Source: Streptomyces sp. CB00455
Lineage (GTDB): Bacteria > Actinomycetota > Actinomycetes > Streptomycetales > Streptomycetaceae
Direction: 5' to 3'
Assembly (NCBI RefSeq): GCF_001905445.1
Contig: NZ_LIVQ01000001.1
Span: 1-64,000, forward strand
Length of the DNA: 64,000 nt
Shown piece after piece: positions 52,993-61,749 of this stretch; position 1 is the first letter of the stretch; every line of letters begins with the position of its first letter. The position numbers and the translations under genes were made by a program. The notes under the pieces are model-generated. The model saw nothing but the letters and a program-made list of their open reading frames with translations, did no database searches and was not told the DNA's origin.

Positions 52993-54689
52993 CTGACTCC
53001 TTCCAGACACACGTCCCCGCATTCGCAGGGCACCGCAGCCAGCTTCGATGCGACCGGCTTCGCCGGCCACAGGAGGCAGGCACATGGGCGAACCTGTTCC
53101 CGCAACAGGCGGGGCTTGTCCTTTTGCGGCATGTCGAACGCGATGAGGCATACCGGCAACGCCGCGCGGCCCGGCGGGAAGCCAGGGCGGAGCCTGCCGT
53201 CTCGGTCGTCTTGAGCCGCGGGCGGCCATACCGCCGCAGCAGGCCCACCACATGGCCGACCTCGGAAACCCGATCACCGAGCCGGGATGAGCAATCCGAT
53301 CCTGCCCGGCTGGGGCTCCATGGTGTCAGTGCTGCGGGACATACTCGTCGTGCTGCTGCGTCTCCCGGGCGCCGCAGCACGCGGGGAGCAATGCCGGTTT
53401 CGATAAGATCGCTGCCGACGCCGAGGAGCTGCGCCTGCTGGGGCACGCCCGCGGGATCAGGTCGGCTCAACTGTTCCCCGCGAGATCACCCTGCCCGCTG
53501 GCGGCGCGCCCCGCCACAGCCGCCGGCACGCCTTACGTGACCGTCGGAACTGCCGAGACCACAGGGGCAGCGCGCCGCGCGAGCGGCTCGTGGCACTGCT
53601 TCTCGACGCCTTTACGAACCGACGAAATTCATTGAGTTCGTGGAGCTTGATCCAGCGCATGAAAGAGGGCCGGCCCGATCCGCGATCACATCCGGAGCGT
53701 TGATCAGGCGCGCCGATCCGGAACAGCACGGAGATCACTTCGACAAACTCGGCGGCCCTTGCCGGCGCCGACGGCCACCTGCCTCCACATCGCCCCCGGG
53801 GTCACGTTCGACAGCCATGACATCACAGGCGAACGCGAGGCCAACCCCCTGCTGCGGCCGCTGGCCACCGCCGTGACTACACCGTCGAACGCTAGCCGAC
53901 GAACAAGCCGCCCTCGCCGTAGGCGACCGCCGTGCAGTTGCGTAAGCCGTCGGCATCTCAGTGAGCCGCCATCGGCGGCTGGTGAGGTCGTCCAAGAGCA
54001 CGGTCAACCGCGCGTCGCTCGAACAGCACACCTGCGTGTGAGGAGGCATTCAAGCAGGCGCAGGCTGTCGGCACCCAAACCGTACCGCGGCCGTCGGCCG
54101 AAGGCGCGGAAAGGACACCCGTCCGTTCGGAACGTGCGCCCCACAGCCCGGAGAGCAGACCACGCGCCGGCGACGAAGTGTCGAGCAGCGGGCCGCTGCG
54201 AGGTTAAAGCAGCCCTTGCCGCCAAACGTACGAAAACTCGGCGGCGTCTCCCCGCCGCGCCGGGCGTACTCGACCGACGCACCCGGCCCGGCGTCATTCC
54301 CCGCCGCGTCGCCGCCGCCCTCCTCGCGCCGGCTCCCACCGACCCTCCCTTCTCCTGGCAGCCACCGCAGCCCTCCTGGCAGCCACCGCGCCATGCGTCG
54401 CAGAAACCGCCCACGACCTCCGCCACGTCCTCGAACTCGCTGAACAGTCTGCGGCGGAGAAACAAGCAGACAAGCCCGGTTGGTTCGCATACCGCCACAC
54501 AGCTGGCCCACCCGTTGGACGCCAAGCCTCCGCCCCCGAACGAGTGAATCTGCCGGACGGCCTCGTTCGGGTACACCTGTCTCAACTCGCGTCTGCGAGA
54601 GGCACAGTCGGACATCCTCGGAGACCCATACGGGCACGCGCTGAGCGGAAGCAGCCTGTCTCATGAGACGTACAGAACGCGAAGAACTC
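52993..54689. other. Long stretch without recognisable genes
   Basis: About 1.7 kb in which open frames on both strands are short, Arg/Pro/Ser-rich and without motifs or initiation signals. It is likely decayed DNA. Confidence 0.5.
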
Positions 54690-54930
54690 GGTTCGCCAAG
54701 TCGTCACCGCCGACGGCATGCAGGCACGCATGCAGGCCGTGAGTACCTGGCTCACCTCCGGTGCACGTCCGGTGGCCGCGCTCCTCGCCGGCGGGCTCGG
54801 CACCTGGATCGGCGTGCGCCCCAACCTTGCCGTCGGCACCTGCCTGCTCGTCGTCCCCCTCGCGGTCCGCTATCGGTCCCCGCCGCGCAGCCTGCTGGAA
54901 ATCCCCGGCTCACCCGCCGTGGCTCCTCCT
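54690..54930 (+). pseudogene. MFS transporter C-terminal fragment
   Basis: Reads MQARMQAVSTWLTSGARPVA, ALLAGGLGTWIGVRPNLAVG, TCLLVVPLAVRY, the last two helices of EntS-like MFS exporters. The first ten helices are missing. Confidence 0.65.
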
Positions 54931-55147
54931 TCAGCGGAGGCCCTCACACCGCCGACGGCGCCGGGGCCGCTCGTCCCCGATACCGCAGTCGCCGTGGAGG
55001 TGGGCACGACCACTCTTCGGAAGGTGGCCCGTGAGCACGAACCTGAACACGGCCCCTGGCCCGGGGCCGCCAGCGGCGGGCCCGTCGCCGGGCGCGCCCC
55101 TCCCGCTCAGCACCTGCTCCCTGCCCTCCGACGTCCGAGGTGATCAC

Positions 55148-56638
55148 GTGCCACCCTCCCGCTCTCATATCCGCGCGACCATCAAGGCCTATCTCAGGCG
55201 GCATGCCGAGGAACGGGAGGCCCTGGAAGGACTGCTGGCCGTCCTCGACGGCACCACGGAGCCGTCGAATCGCGCCACGCTGCCCGGTCACATCACCTGC
55301 AGCGCGGTGGTCGTCGACCGCGACCGTCGGGTGCTCCACATCCGCCATCGGGGGACAGGACTGCTCCTCGCTCCGGGCGGCCACGTTGAGGCGGGTGACC
55401 GTACGCTCCTGTCCGCGGCCGTGCGGGAGGTGTGCGAAGAGGCCGGGCTCCGTCCCGGCGACCTCTGTCTGACCCCGCAGCTCCTCGGCGAGCCGATCGA
55501 CGTGGACCGCCATGACATCGACGCCGATCCGGCCAAGGGCGAGCCGGCTCACCAGCACTTCGACGTCCGCTTCGCGTTCTACCTCACAGCCGAGCAACCG
55601 CCTGCGCTCGCTCTCCAGGACGAGGAGGCCGCCGGGGCCCAGTGGCTCCGGTACGCCGACGTGCGGTCCCCTACGCTGCGGGCCAAACTCCTGGACGCCG
55701 AGGCGGACGGCCTCGATGGGCGCCCGGAGCCGGTCAACGCGAGCGCCCTGATCCACGACGGGGCCGGCCGGTACCTCCTTCATCTTCGGGATGACCGGGA
55801 GGCCATCTGGGAGCCATGGGTGCTGGCCCTCCTCGGTGGCGGCCGTACGAGGGACGATTCCTGCCTTGAGGCGACGCTGCGGCGCGAGCTTGCCGAGGAG
55901 GTGCCGGGGCTGGAGCCCACGGAACTGGTGGCGTTCGCCGTGGAGGAGGCGACGAGCGTCGACGGCCTTGCGGTGCCCATCAGCGTCCATGCCGGGCGCT
56001 GGAGTGGGGATGCCGAGGCGGTGGAGCTCCGCGAAGGTGTCCTGCTGAAGTGGTGCACCGTGGACATGCTCGACCGGCTGCGCCTGAGCCCCGGGCTCGG
56101 GGAGCTGATCCGGCGCCACGCGGCCGAGCATCCCGCGGCCGGGGGACCGCCGGACGACACCGGTCCGCTGCCCCGCGAGGCCCCAGAGGGGACCGAGCTG
56201 CACATCGTCGGTGTCCACCTCCACATCCAGGACGAACACGATCGGATCCTTCTCGGCCTGCGCCACCCGGACTCGGCCTTCGCGCCGGACACCTGGCACT
56301 TCCTGGCCGGTCACTGCGAGCGGGAAGCCGCGATCGACTGCCTGGTGCGGGAAGCGAAGGAGGAAGCCGGCCTCACCATCGCGCCCGAGGACGTCGACCT
56401 CGTCCACACGGTGCACCACGTCGACTCTCCCGCCGTGCGGCCCAGGATCGCGCTCGTCTTCCAAGCCCGGTCCTGGGCCGGCGACCCGGAGGTCCTGGAG
56501 CCCGACCGGTGCGTGGAGTGGCGGTGGTGGAAGCCGCAGGACCTTCCAGCCGCCCAAGTCGTGCCGTACACCCGACGGGCGATCGACGGGATTCTCGCGG
56601 GGCGCCCGTACTCCGAGCAGGGCTGGGGCGAGCGATGA
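55148..56638 (+). CDS. Protein with three tandem Nudix domains
   Basis: A 496-aa protein, best start GTG 55148 (GAGGTGA upstream). Three Nudix folds follow one another. The first box is GGHVEAGDRTLLSAAVREVC continuing EEAGL (residues about 76-100). The second is degenerate at its acidic position, GGRTRDDSCLEATLRRELAE (about 229-255). The third is GHCEREAAIDCLVREAKEEA then GL (about 387-412). Nudix enzymes hydrolyse X-linked nucleoside diphosphates and need Mg2+ on the Glu cluster; the first and third are complete. A triple-Nudix chain is unusual. Its stop overlaps the next start (ATGA), making it the first gene of a coupled operon. Confidence 0.85.
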   Translation: MPPSRSHIRATIKAYLRRHAEEREALEGLLAVLDGTTEPSNRATLPGHITCSAVVVDRDRRVLHIRHRGTGLLLAPGGHVEAGDRTLLSAAVREVCEEAGLRPGDLCLTPQLLGEPIDVDRHDIDADPAKGEPAHQHFDVRFAFYLTAEQPPALALQDEEAAGAQWLRYADVRSPTLRAKLLDAEADGLDGRPEPVNASALIHDGAGRYLLHLRDDREAIWEPWVLALLGGGRTRDDSCLEATLRRELAEEVPGLEPTELVAFAVEEATSVDGLAVPISVHAGRWSGDAEAVELREGVLLKWCTVDMLDRLRLSPGLGELIRRHAAEHPAAGGPPDDTGPLPREAPEGTELHIVGVHLHIQDEHDRILLGLRHPDSAFAPDTWHFLAGHCEREAAIDCLVREAKEEAGLTIAPEDVDLVHTVHHVDSPAVRPRIALVFQARSWAGDPEVLEPDRCVEWRWWKPQDLPAAQVVPYTRRAIDGILAGRPYSEQGWGER

Positions 56639-57930
56639 GCACTCTGGACGCCTGTCCTGCCGCCGGTGACCAGGCGCCGGAGCGGACCGCGGGGCCGGTG
56701 CGCGGGGGCGCGCCGACGGGTGCGGAAGCGGATCCGGCAGCCGCGCGGGCGGCGATGGTCGTTCGACTCGAGGAGGCAGGGTTTCTGCGGCCGGGCCCGG
56801 TCCGCGACGCCTTCATCACGATGCCCCGCGAAGTGCTGATGCCGCAGGCGTACGTACGGCGCAGTGCGCCGGGCGAGGAGCCGAGGCGGTGGGATCTGCT
56901 GGACTGGTCGGCGCCGCAGGACCGCCCCGAGCTGCTCGGACTGCTGTACGGCGAGGGCAGTGTGCTCGTCCAGCACGACGGGGAGCCGCTGCTGGGTCGC
57001 GCGCGGGGGACACGGTCGGGGGCGTCGATCACGTCGATGTCGACGGTGATGGGCCTGACCGCCTCGCTGCTGGAGGAGCTGGATCTGCGCCCGGGTCTGC
57101 GGGTGCTGGACGTCGGGACGGGCGCGGGGGTGACCGCCGCGGTGGCCTGCCAGGTCTGCGGCGACCAGGGGGTGGTCACCCTCGACCGGGACCGGCACCG
57201 CACCGACGCGGCCGCCGCCCGGCTGGCCGGACTCGGCTTCCGGCCGCAGGTGGTGTGCGGTTCGGGCGAACAGGGCGTGCCGGGGCGGGAGTTCGACCGG
57301 ATCTTCGTGTCGTACACGGTGGAGCGCGTGCCGAGGGCCCTGGTCGAGCAACTCGCTCCCGGGGGAAAACTGCTGGCGCACGTGACCAGCGCGTCCCCGT
57401 CGTGGCCCGGCCTCGCCGTCGTCGGGCGCACCGCCGACGGGCTGATCACGGCGGAGCTGCGGGCCGTGGAGTTCGCCCACCGTGCCGGGCACGGCATGGC
57501 GCGGATCTGGCTCAGCGAGGAGTTCCGGCAGCGCATGGGCACAGAGCCGGGCACATGGACCCGGCGGATCATGCCGGCGCCGCCCGCGGACAGCGACCGC
57601 GGTTTCTGGCTGGCGGCCGACCATCTCCTAGGCGGTGGTCTGGTGCGGGACTTCGGGTCCGAGCACCTGGCGATCGGCGCACCCGGCTGCGGATCCTGGA
57701 TGCGCGCGGAGCCGGTGGGCCACCGGCGCTGCAGCGTCACCGTCAACGGGCCGCGGGACATCTGGAACGAGATCCAGGACCTCGCCGACCGGTGGAGGGC
57801 CGCCCGCTCCCCCGACCGCTACCGCCTCTCCTTCGACGCGGACGGTCGTCAGCGCGCCGCGTCCGAGTGCGGACGCCTGTCCTGGCAGCTGCCCGCCCCC
57901 CGCCCGCTCGATGTGGGAGCCACCCCGTGA
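56635..57930 (+). CDS. Protein-isoaspartyl-methyltransferase-like (PIMT) enzyme
   Basis: A 431-aa protein starting at ATG 56635, coupled to the Nudix gene. After an N-terminal region (FLRPGPVRDAFITMPREVLM) come the PIMT-type blocks: the residue run GASITSMSTVMGLTASLLEE, motif I LRVLDVGTGAGVTAAVACQV (near residue 155), VVTLDRDRH, FDRIFVSYTVERVPRALVEQ and LAPGGKLLAHV. It resembles the methyltransferases of graspetide (ATP-grasp peptide) and FxLD systems rather than housekeeping Pcm, which is shorter. The substrate is unknown: a carboxylate on a peptide or metabolite is plausible. The next gene overlaps its stop (GTGA). Confidence 0.75.
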   Translation: MSTLDACPAAGDQAPERTAGPVRGGAPTGAEADPAAARAAMVVRLEEAGFLRPGPVRDAFITMPREVLMPQAYVRRSAPGEEPRRWDLLDWSAPQDRPELLGLLYGEGSVLVQHDGEPLLGRARGTRSGASITSMSTVMGLTASLLEELDLRPGLRVLDVGTGAGVTAAVACQVCGDQGVVTLDRDRHRTDAAAARLAGLGFRPQVVCGSGEQGVPGREFDRIFVSYTVERVPRALVEQLAPGGKLLAHVTSASPSWPGLAVVGRTADGLITAELRAVEFAHRAGHGMARIWLSEEFRQRMGTEPGTWTRRIMPAPPADSDRGFWLAADHLLGGGLVRDFGSEHLAIGAPGCGSWMRAEPVGHRRCSVTVNGPRDIWNEIQDLADRWRAARSPDRYRLSFDADGRQRAASECGRLSWQLPAPRPLDVGATP

Positions 57931-58346
57931 CCTGCCCCGACGGGCTCCTTCCGGGCCTTGCACCGGAGCAGGAGGCCATGTGCGAGGGCGCGGCGTCGGC
58001 CTACGCCCGCCACCGCCCAGGCCTGCCGGACGCGGCGGTGGAGGTACTCGGCTGCCTGCGCACCACGTCTTTCGCCATGGCTGACCTGTTCGCAGGGCGG
58101 CACCAGGCGTTCGAGGACGAGGCCCTCGCCCTTCTCCACGCGCACGCGGGGACGGGCCTCTGGTCGACGCCACCTCGTTCGAAGGGCCCGAAGAGGGGGG
58201 AAGCGACGTTCAGGGTTCTGCTCGTACCGGGCGCTGCAGGCCCAGCAGCCGGCCGCCCTGTACGGCCGCTTCGAACTGCCCTGGTACCGCACCACCACCC
58301 CGCCTTTCACGAACGAGGAGCGACCTGTGGGATACACCCGGGCTGA
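57927..58346 (+). CDS. Small protein of unknown function in the Nudix-methyltransferase operon
   Basis: GTG 57927 overlaps the previous stop codon (GTGA). The 139-aa frame begins VTCPDGLLPGLAPEQEAMCE and has helical sequence up to HAHAGTGLW, after which it turns Arg/Pro-rich. From about 58225 the +1 frame reads RALQAQQPAALYGRFELPWY, TTTPPFTNEER, which looks like real protein and runs in frame into the next gene. A one-base slip near 58170-58220 may therefore have broken this gene, or the tail may be an N-terminal extension of the next protein. No family recognised. Confidence 0.5.
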   Translation: MTCPDGLLPGLAPEQEAMCEGAASAYARHRPGLPDAAVEVLGCLRTTSFAMADLFAGRHQAFEDEALALLHAHAGTGLWSTPPRSKGPKRGEATFRVLLVPGAAGPAAGRPVRPLRTALVPHHHPAFHERGATCGIHPG

Positions 58347-60642
58347 CTGGTCCGATCACTACAACAACGGGCGGGGCTTCCGGCGGCTCGGGGACGAGGA
58401 GAAGATCCTGCTCGTCGAGCATGCCCCGGCCCCCGAGGGCGGCCGCGCGCTAGACGTGGGGTGCGGAACGGGCGAGATGTCCGTCTACCTCGCCTCACTC
58501 GGCTACACCGTCGACGGAGCGGACTTCGCCGAGGGCGCGATCGAGCGGGCCCGCTCGGAGCACGCCGAGGTGGAGGCGGTGCGCTGGCTGAGCCTGGACG
58601 TGGAGCGTGACGACCTGGCCGCCCTCGCCGAGGACGGCTACGACCTGATCGTCCTGCGGCTGTCCATCGCGTTCATCCGCGACCGCGCCCGTGTCCTTCG
58701 CGCTCTGACCGCGCTGCTACGCGAGGCCGGGGCGCTCGTCATCATCACGCCGATCGTGGAGAACACACCGGAAGGGCGGCGCCACATGGCCTTGGACGAG
58801 AACGAACTCGCCGCACTCACCGACGGGTTCGATCACGTCGAGCAGTTCGACGTGGAGGGCCTGGCGGTGCTGGCCCTGCGCGGACCGGCCGGATCATTCA
58901 GCGCGGAGGAGAAGCTGCGGCCCGAGCCGCAGGCCGTCTTCGGTGCCGCAGTGGTGGTCACCGACACGTTCGGCCGGGTCCTGCTGGGCCGCTCCACCCG
59001 GGGCATGTGGGAGCTGCCCGGCGGCCGCGTCGAGACAGGCGAGGCCGCACCAGCGGCCGCCGTGCGGGAGTTGGACGAGGAGACCGGGCTGACGGCGCGC
59101 GTGGGCGACGCTCATGTCCTCACCGTGCTGCACGACGACCGCCTGGACGTACGCCGCATCACCGCCGTGGTCCGCGTCTCCCGCTGGGACGGTGCACTCG
59201 CTCTGCCCGAGCCACAACGCTTCGTACGCTGGGAGTTCCACGACCTGAACACCCTGGCGACCCTTGGGAAGATCTTCGCGCCCAGCGCCCAGGCTCTGAC
59301 CGCGGTGTGGCCCGGGGTGCTGCCGGGCCTCCCGCCGGTCCACTCCTACGCGTGCTCCCCCGCCGCCCCGCCGGTGCCCGGAGAGCCGGCCGAGGCGGTC
59401 CGGCTGCGCGAGCGGATGGCCGACATCGTGATCGGCAAGGGCTGGGCACCCTCGCCGCGGGTCCAAGCCGCGTTGCGCGAGGTGCCCCGCCACCGGTTCG
59501 TCCCCGAGACCCGGCTGGAGGCGGCCTACCACGACGACCTCGCCGTGGTGACGGTCCGGGAGTCACCCCAGACCGCGCTCAGCTCCGTGTCCGCGGCCTG
59601 GCTGCAGGCCGACATGATCGAGCAACTCCGGCTGGAGCCGGGGATGACCGTGCTGGAAGTCGGGTCCGGCGGATACAACGCGGAGCTCCTGGCCCATGTC
59701 CTGGGAGAGCGCGGCCAGGTGGTGACCGTGGACGTCGACCCGTACGTGGTGCACCGAACGCGGCGGCTGTGCGCGGAAGCGGGCACCGGCCGGGTCACCG
59801 CCGTCCTCGGCGACGGCGGACTCGGCGCGCCAGGCCACGTCCCGGCAGGCGGGTTCGACGGGATCGTGATCACGCACAACGCGTCCGACATCGCACCAGC
59901 ATGGCGAGAGCAGCTCGCCGAAGGGGCCCGGCTGGTCGTGCCGCTGGAGATGGGCGGCTACACCCGCTCCCTCACCCTCGTCCGGCGCGGCGACGTGCTG
60001 CACTGCGGGCACTGGACGTACTGCGGGTTCGTACGCGACCGTGGTGCCGCCGCCCGTACCGCCCCCGCCGTCCCTCTCGCCGACGGCAAGGTCACGGTGC
60101 GGTGGGAAGACGGGACGCCCGGCGACACCGCCGGCCTCGACCAGGCCCTGCGCGGGCCCCGGCACGAGCGCTCCACCGGTCTCGTCGTCCAGGGGATCTT
60201 CAACTTCGAGACCTTGCAGGTCTATGCCGCGACCACCCTGTCGGGGTTCTGCCGCCTGACCGCGCCGAAGGGATCCACGCTCGTGGCGCAGCAGGACGCG
60301 GCCGCGATCCTGGCGGACGGCTCGCTCGCCTACCTGACCCACCGGAAGGTCAAGGATGCCCCGGAGCCGGCCGACCGCATCACGGAGTTCTTCATCCACG
60401 CCTACGGCCCAGCAGCCGAGGAGGTGGCGGAGCGCTTCGCCGGGTGCGTGCGCGTCTGGGACCGCGAGGTGCGCGAGAGCGGCTATCCGCCGATGACCGT
60501 TCACCCGGCCGCAATGCCCGACGACCAGCTGCCGCCCGGCGACGTGCTCGACAAGCCAAGCGCACGGCTTGTCTTCCAGTGGCCGGGCCGAACCCCCGCC
60601 GACGCACGGAGCTTCTCGGCCGGAGGCGGACGGCGTGCCTGA
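58327..60642 (+). CDS. Methyltransferase-Nudix-PIMT fusion protein
   Basis: A 771-aa protein from GTG 58327 (GAGGAG 6 nt upstream). Domain 1 (about 1-195): class I SAM methyltransferase with ALDVGCGTGEMSVYLASLGY near residue 38. Domain 2 (about 205-340): complete Nudix, AAVVVTDTFGRVLLGRSTRG and box GGRVETGEAAPAAAVRELDE then ETGL. Domain 3 (about 350-771): a PIMT-like methyltransferase of the FxLD-system type, with VPRHRFVPETRLEAAYHDD, motif I TVLEVGSGGYNAELLAHVLG near 439, VVTVDVDPY, and an extended C-terminal region (GLVVQGIFNFETLQVYAATT). FxLD enzymes modify lanthipeptides; here no lanthionine synthetase is present. Two methyltransferases joined through a hydrolase is a rare architecture. 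It overlaps the next gene by 8 bp. Confidence 0.85.
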   Translation: MGYTRADWSDHYNNGRGFRRLGDEEKILLVEHAPAPEGGRALDVGCGTGEMSVYLASLGYTVDGADFAEGAIERARSEHAEVEAVRWLSLDVERDDLAALAEDGYDLIVLRLSIAFIRDRARVLRALTALLREAGALVIITPIVENTPEGRRHMALDENELAALTDGFDHVEQFDVEGLAVLALRGPAGSFSAEEKLRPEPQAVFGAAVVVTDTFGRVLLGRSTRGMWELPGGRVETGEAAPAAAVRELDEETGLTARVGDAHVLTVLHDDRLDVRRITAVVRVSRWDGALALPEPQRFVRWEFHDLNTLATLGKIFAPSAQALTAVWPGVLPGLPPVHSYACSPAAPPVPGEPAEAVRLRERMADIVIGKGWAPSPRVQAALREVPRHRFVPETRLEAAYHDDLAVVTVRESPQTALSSVSAAWLQADMIEQLRLEPGMTVLEVGSGGYNAELLAHVLGERGQVVTVDVDPYVVHRTRRLCAEAGTGRVTAVLGDGGLGAPGHVPAGGFDGIVITHNASDIAPAWREQLAEGARLVVPLEMGGYTRSLTLVRRGDVLHCGHWTYCGFVRDRGAAARTAPAVPLADGKVTVRWEDGTPGDTAGLDQALRGPRHERSTGLVVQGIFNFETLQVYAATTLSGFCRLTAPKGSTLVAQQDAAAILADGSLAYLTHRKVKDAPEPADRITEFFIHAYGPAAEEVAERFAGCVRVWDREVRESGYPPMTVHPAAMPDDQLPPGDVLDKPSARLVFQWPGRTPADARSFSAGGGRRA

Positions 60643-61438
60643 CTCCGCCGAGCTGACCCCTGCGGCGGCGTCCTTCACCTGGCCGTCCCTGCTCGGCGTG
60701 TTCGCCCATCCCGACGACGAGAGCCTTCTCGCCGGCGGTGTCCTCGCCCGGCACGCCGCCGCGCATGCGCGCCTCGCTGTCGTCACCATGACGTGGGCGC
60801 CCGACAGCCCGCGGGCTCCCGAACTCGCCGACACCTTGCGGGCGCTCGGCGCGGGCGCACCTCGCATGCTCGGATACGGCGATGCCCGCAACCCGCAGGC
60901 GGCTCCCGGCCGTCCCCGGCTCGTCGAGGCACCGCTCGACGAGGTGATCGCCACCCTGGTCCAGCAGATCCGCTCGTTCCGTCCCGACATCATCGTCACG
61001 CACGACGCCCTGGGCCAGCTGACCGGTCACCCGGACCACCGCCGCACCCACCAGGCCGCACTTCTCGCCGCTCAGGACGCGGGGCTCCCGCACCTTCACC
61101 CTGGGGCCGGCGAGCCCTGGCAACCGCGCGCCGTGTACTGCGCCACGCACCCCGAGTCCGGTGTCGGCGATCTCGGACCACTCCTTGAGGCTGCCGGCAA
61201 ACCCGTGTTCGCGGTCCCGGACGCGTACGCCACGACAACCGTCGACGTCACCCCCTGGCTGGAGCAGAAATGGGCCGCGATCCTTGCGCACCGCGGGGAG
61301 GTCGCCCGCGAACGGCCACTGCCCGGCATCCTCGCCCGCCTGCCCGAGGAGACCCGGCGAGACATCATCGCGACCGAGTACTTCACTCGGCTCACGCCGG
61401 GCCCTGTCCCGGGGATCCCCCACCAGCTCACCGCCTGA
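60635..61438 (+). CDS. PIG-L family deacetylase
   Basis: A 267-aa protein from GTG 60635 (GGAGG upstream), overlapping the fusion gene by 8 bp. The PIG-L zinc motif is LLGVFAHPDDESLLAGGVLA, with the second metal ligand in QLTGHPDHRRTHQAALLAA. PIG-L/LmbE enzymes remove N-acetyl groups from GlcNAc-linked substrates (mycothiol and bacillithiol biosynthesis, teicoplanin-type pseudoaglycones, nucleoside antibiotics). Its place last in the coupled operon suggests that a sugar- or amine-bearing intermediate is deacetylated. Complete length. Confidence 0.87.
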   Translation: MPDSAELTPAAASFTWPSLLGVFAHPDDESLLAGGVLARHAAAHARLAVVTMTWAPDSPRAPELADTLRALGAGAPRMLGYGDARNPQAAPGRPRLVEAPLDEVIATLVQQIRSFRPDIIVTHDALGQLTGHPDHRRTHQAALLAAQDAGLPHLHPGAGEPWQPRAVYCATHPESGVGDLGPLLEAAGKPVFAVPDAYATTTVDVTPWLEQKWAAILAHRGEVARERPLPGILARLPEETRRDIIATEYFTRLTPGPVPGIPHQLTA

Positions 61439-61496
61439 TGGCGACAACGACCTCCCTGCCCAGGCCCGCGACGGGTCCGTTCTCGATCGGAGAACC

Positions 61497-61673
61497 ATGA
61501 CGACGACATCCGCTCCCGGCGAGCTGCCCGGATGCCAGCCGGGCTCCTCCTCGCCGGTCCCTTCCTCGCTCGGCTCGCCAGCCGACGCCGCGCCGTCGGG
61601 CAGTGCCAGCAGGCCGACGTCGACGCCTGGCACACGGAGAGCCCGGCCCCCTCGTAGGCCTTCGTTCCGGTAG
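61497..61673 (+). CDS. Possible small peptide, 58 aa
   Basis: ATG 61497 follows GGAG at a 4-nt distance and lies 58 nt after the PIG-L stop codon. The product starts TTTSAPGELPGCQPG, is Ser/Thr/Pro/Ala-rich with a single Cys and a basic end (RARPPRRPSFR). Composition is compatible with a short peptide or with random GC-rich sequence; there is no leader motif I recognise. Confidence 0.3.
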   Translation: MTTTSAPGELPGCQPGSSSPVPSSLGSPADAAPSGSASRPTSTPGTRRARPPRRPSFR

Positions 61674-61749
61674 ATCGTCTGGCGTGCGTGGTGCGCCTGC
61701 GCTCGCATCGGCCGGAATACGCACCTGCGGTCGCCGGTTGCAGCGGAAC

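Noticed and set aside
52993..54689. Genes in the long gap
   Set aside because: Frames on both strands are low-complexity without starts or motifs; none could be supported.
54944..56557. 537-codon minus-strand frame
   Set aside because: Shadow of the triple Nudix gene, whose boxes are on the plus strand.
59563..60999. 478-codon minus-strand frame
   Set aside because: Shadow of the fusion gene and PIG-L gene; no motifs.
55148..61673. Known FxLD or graspetide cluster
   Set aside because: No LanB/LanC-like or ATP-grasp gene and no leader-like precursor with an FxLD or TxxxE motif was found.
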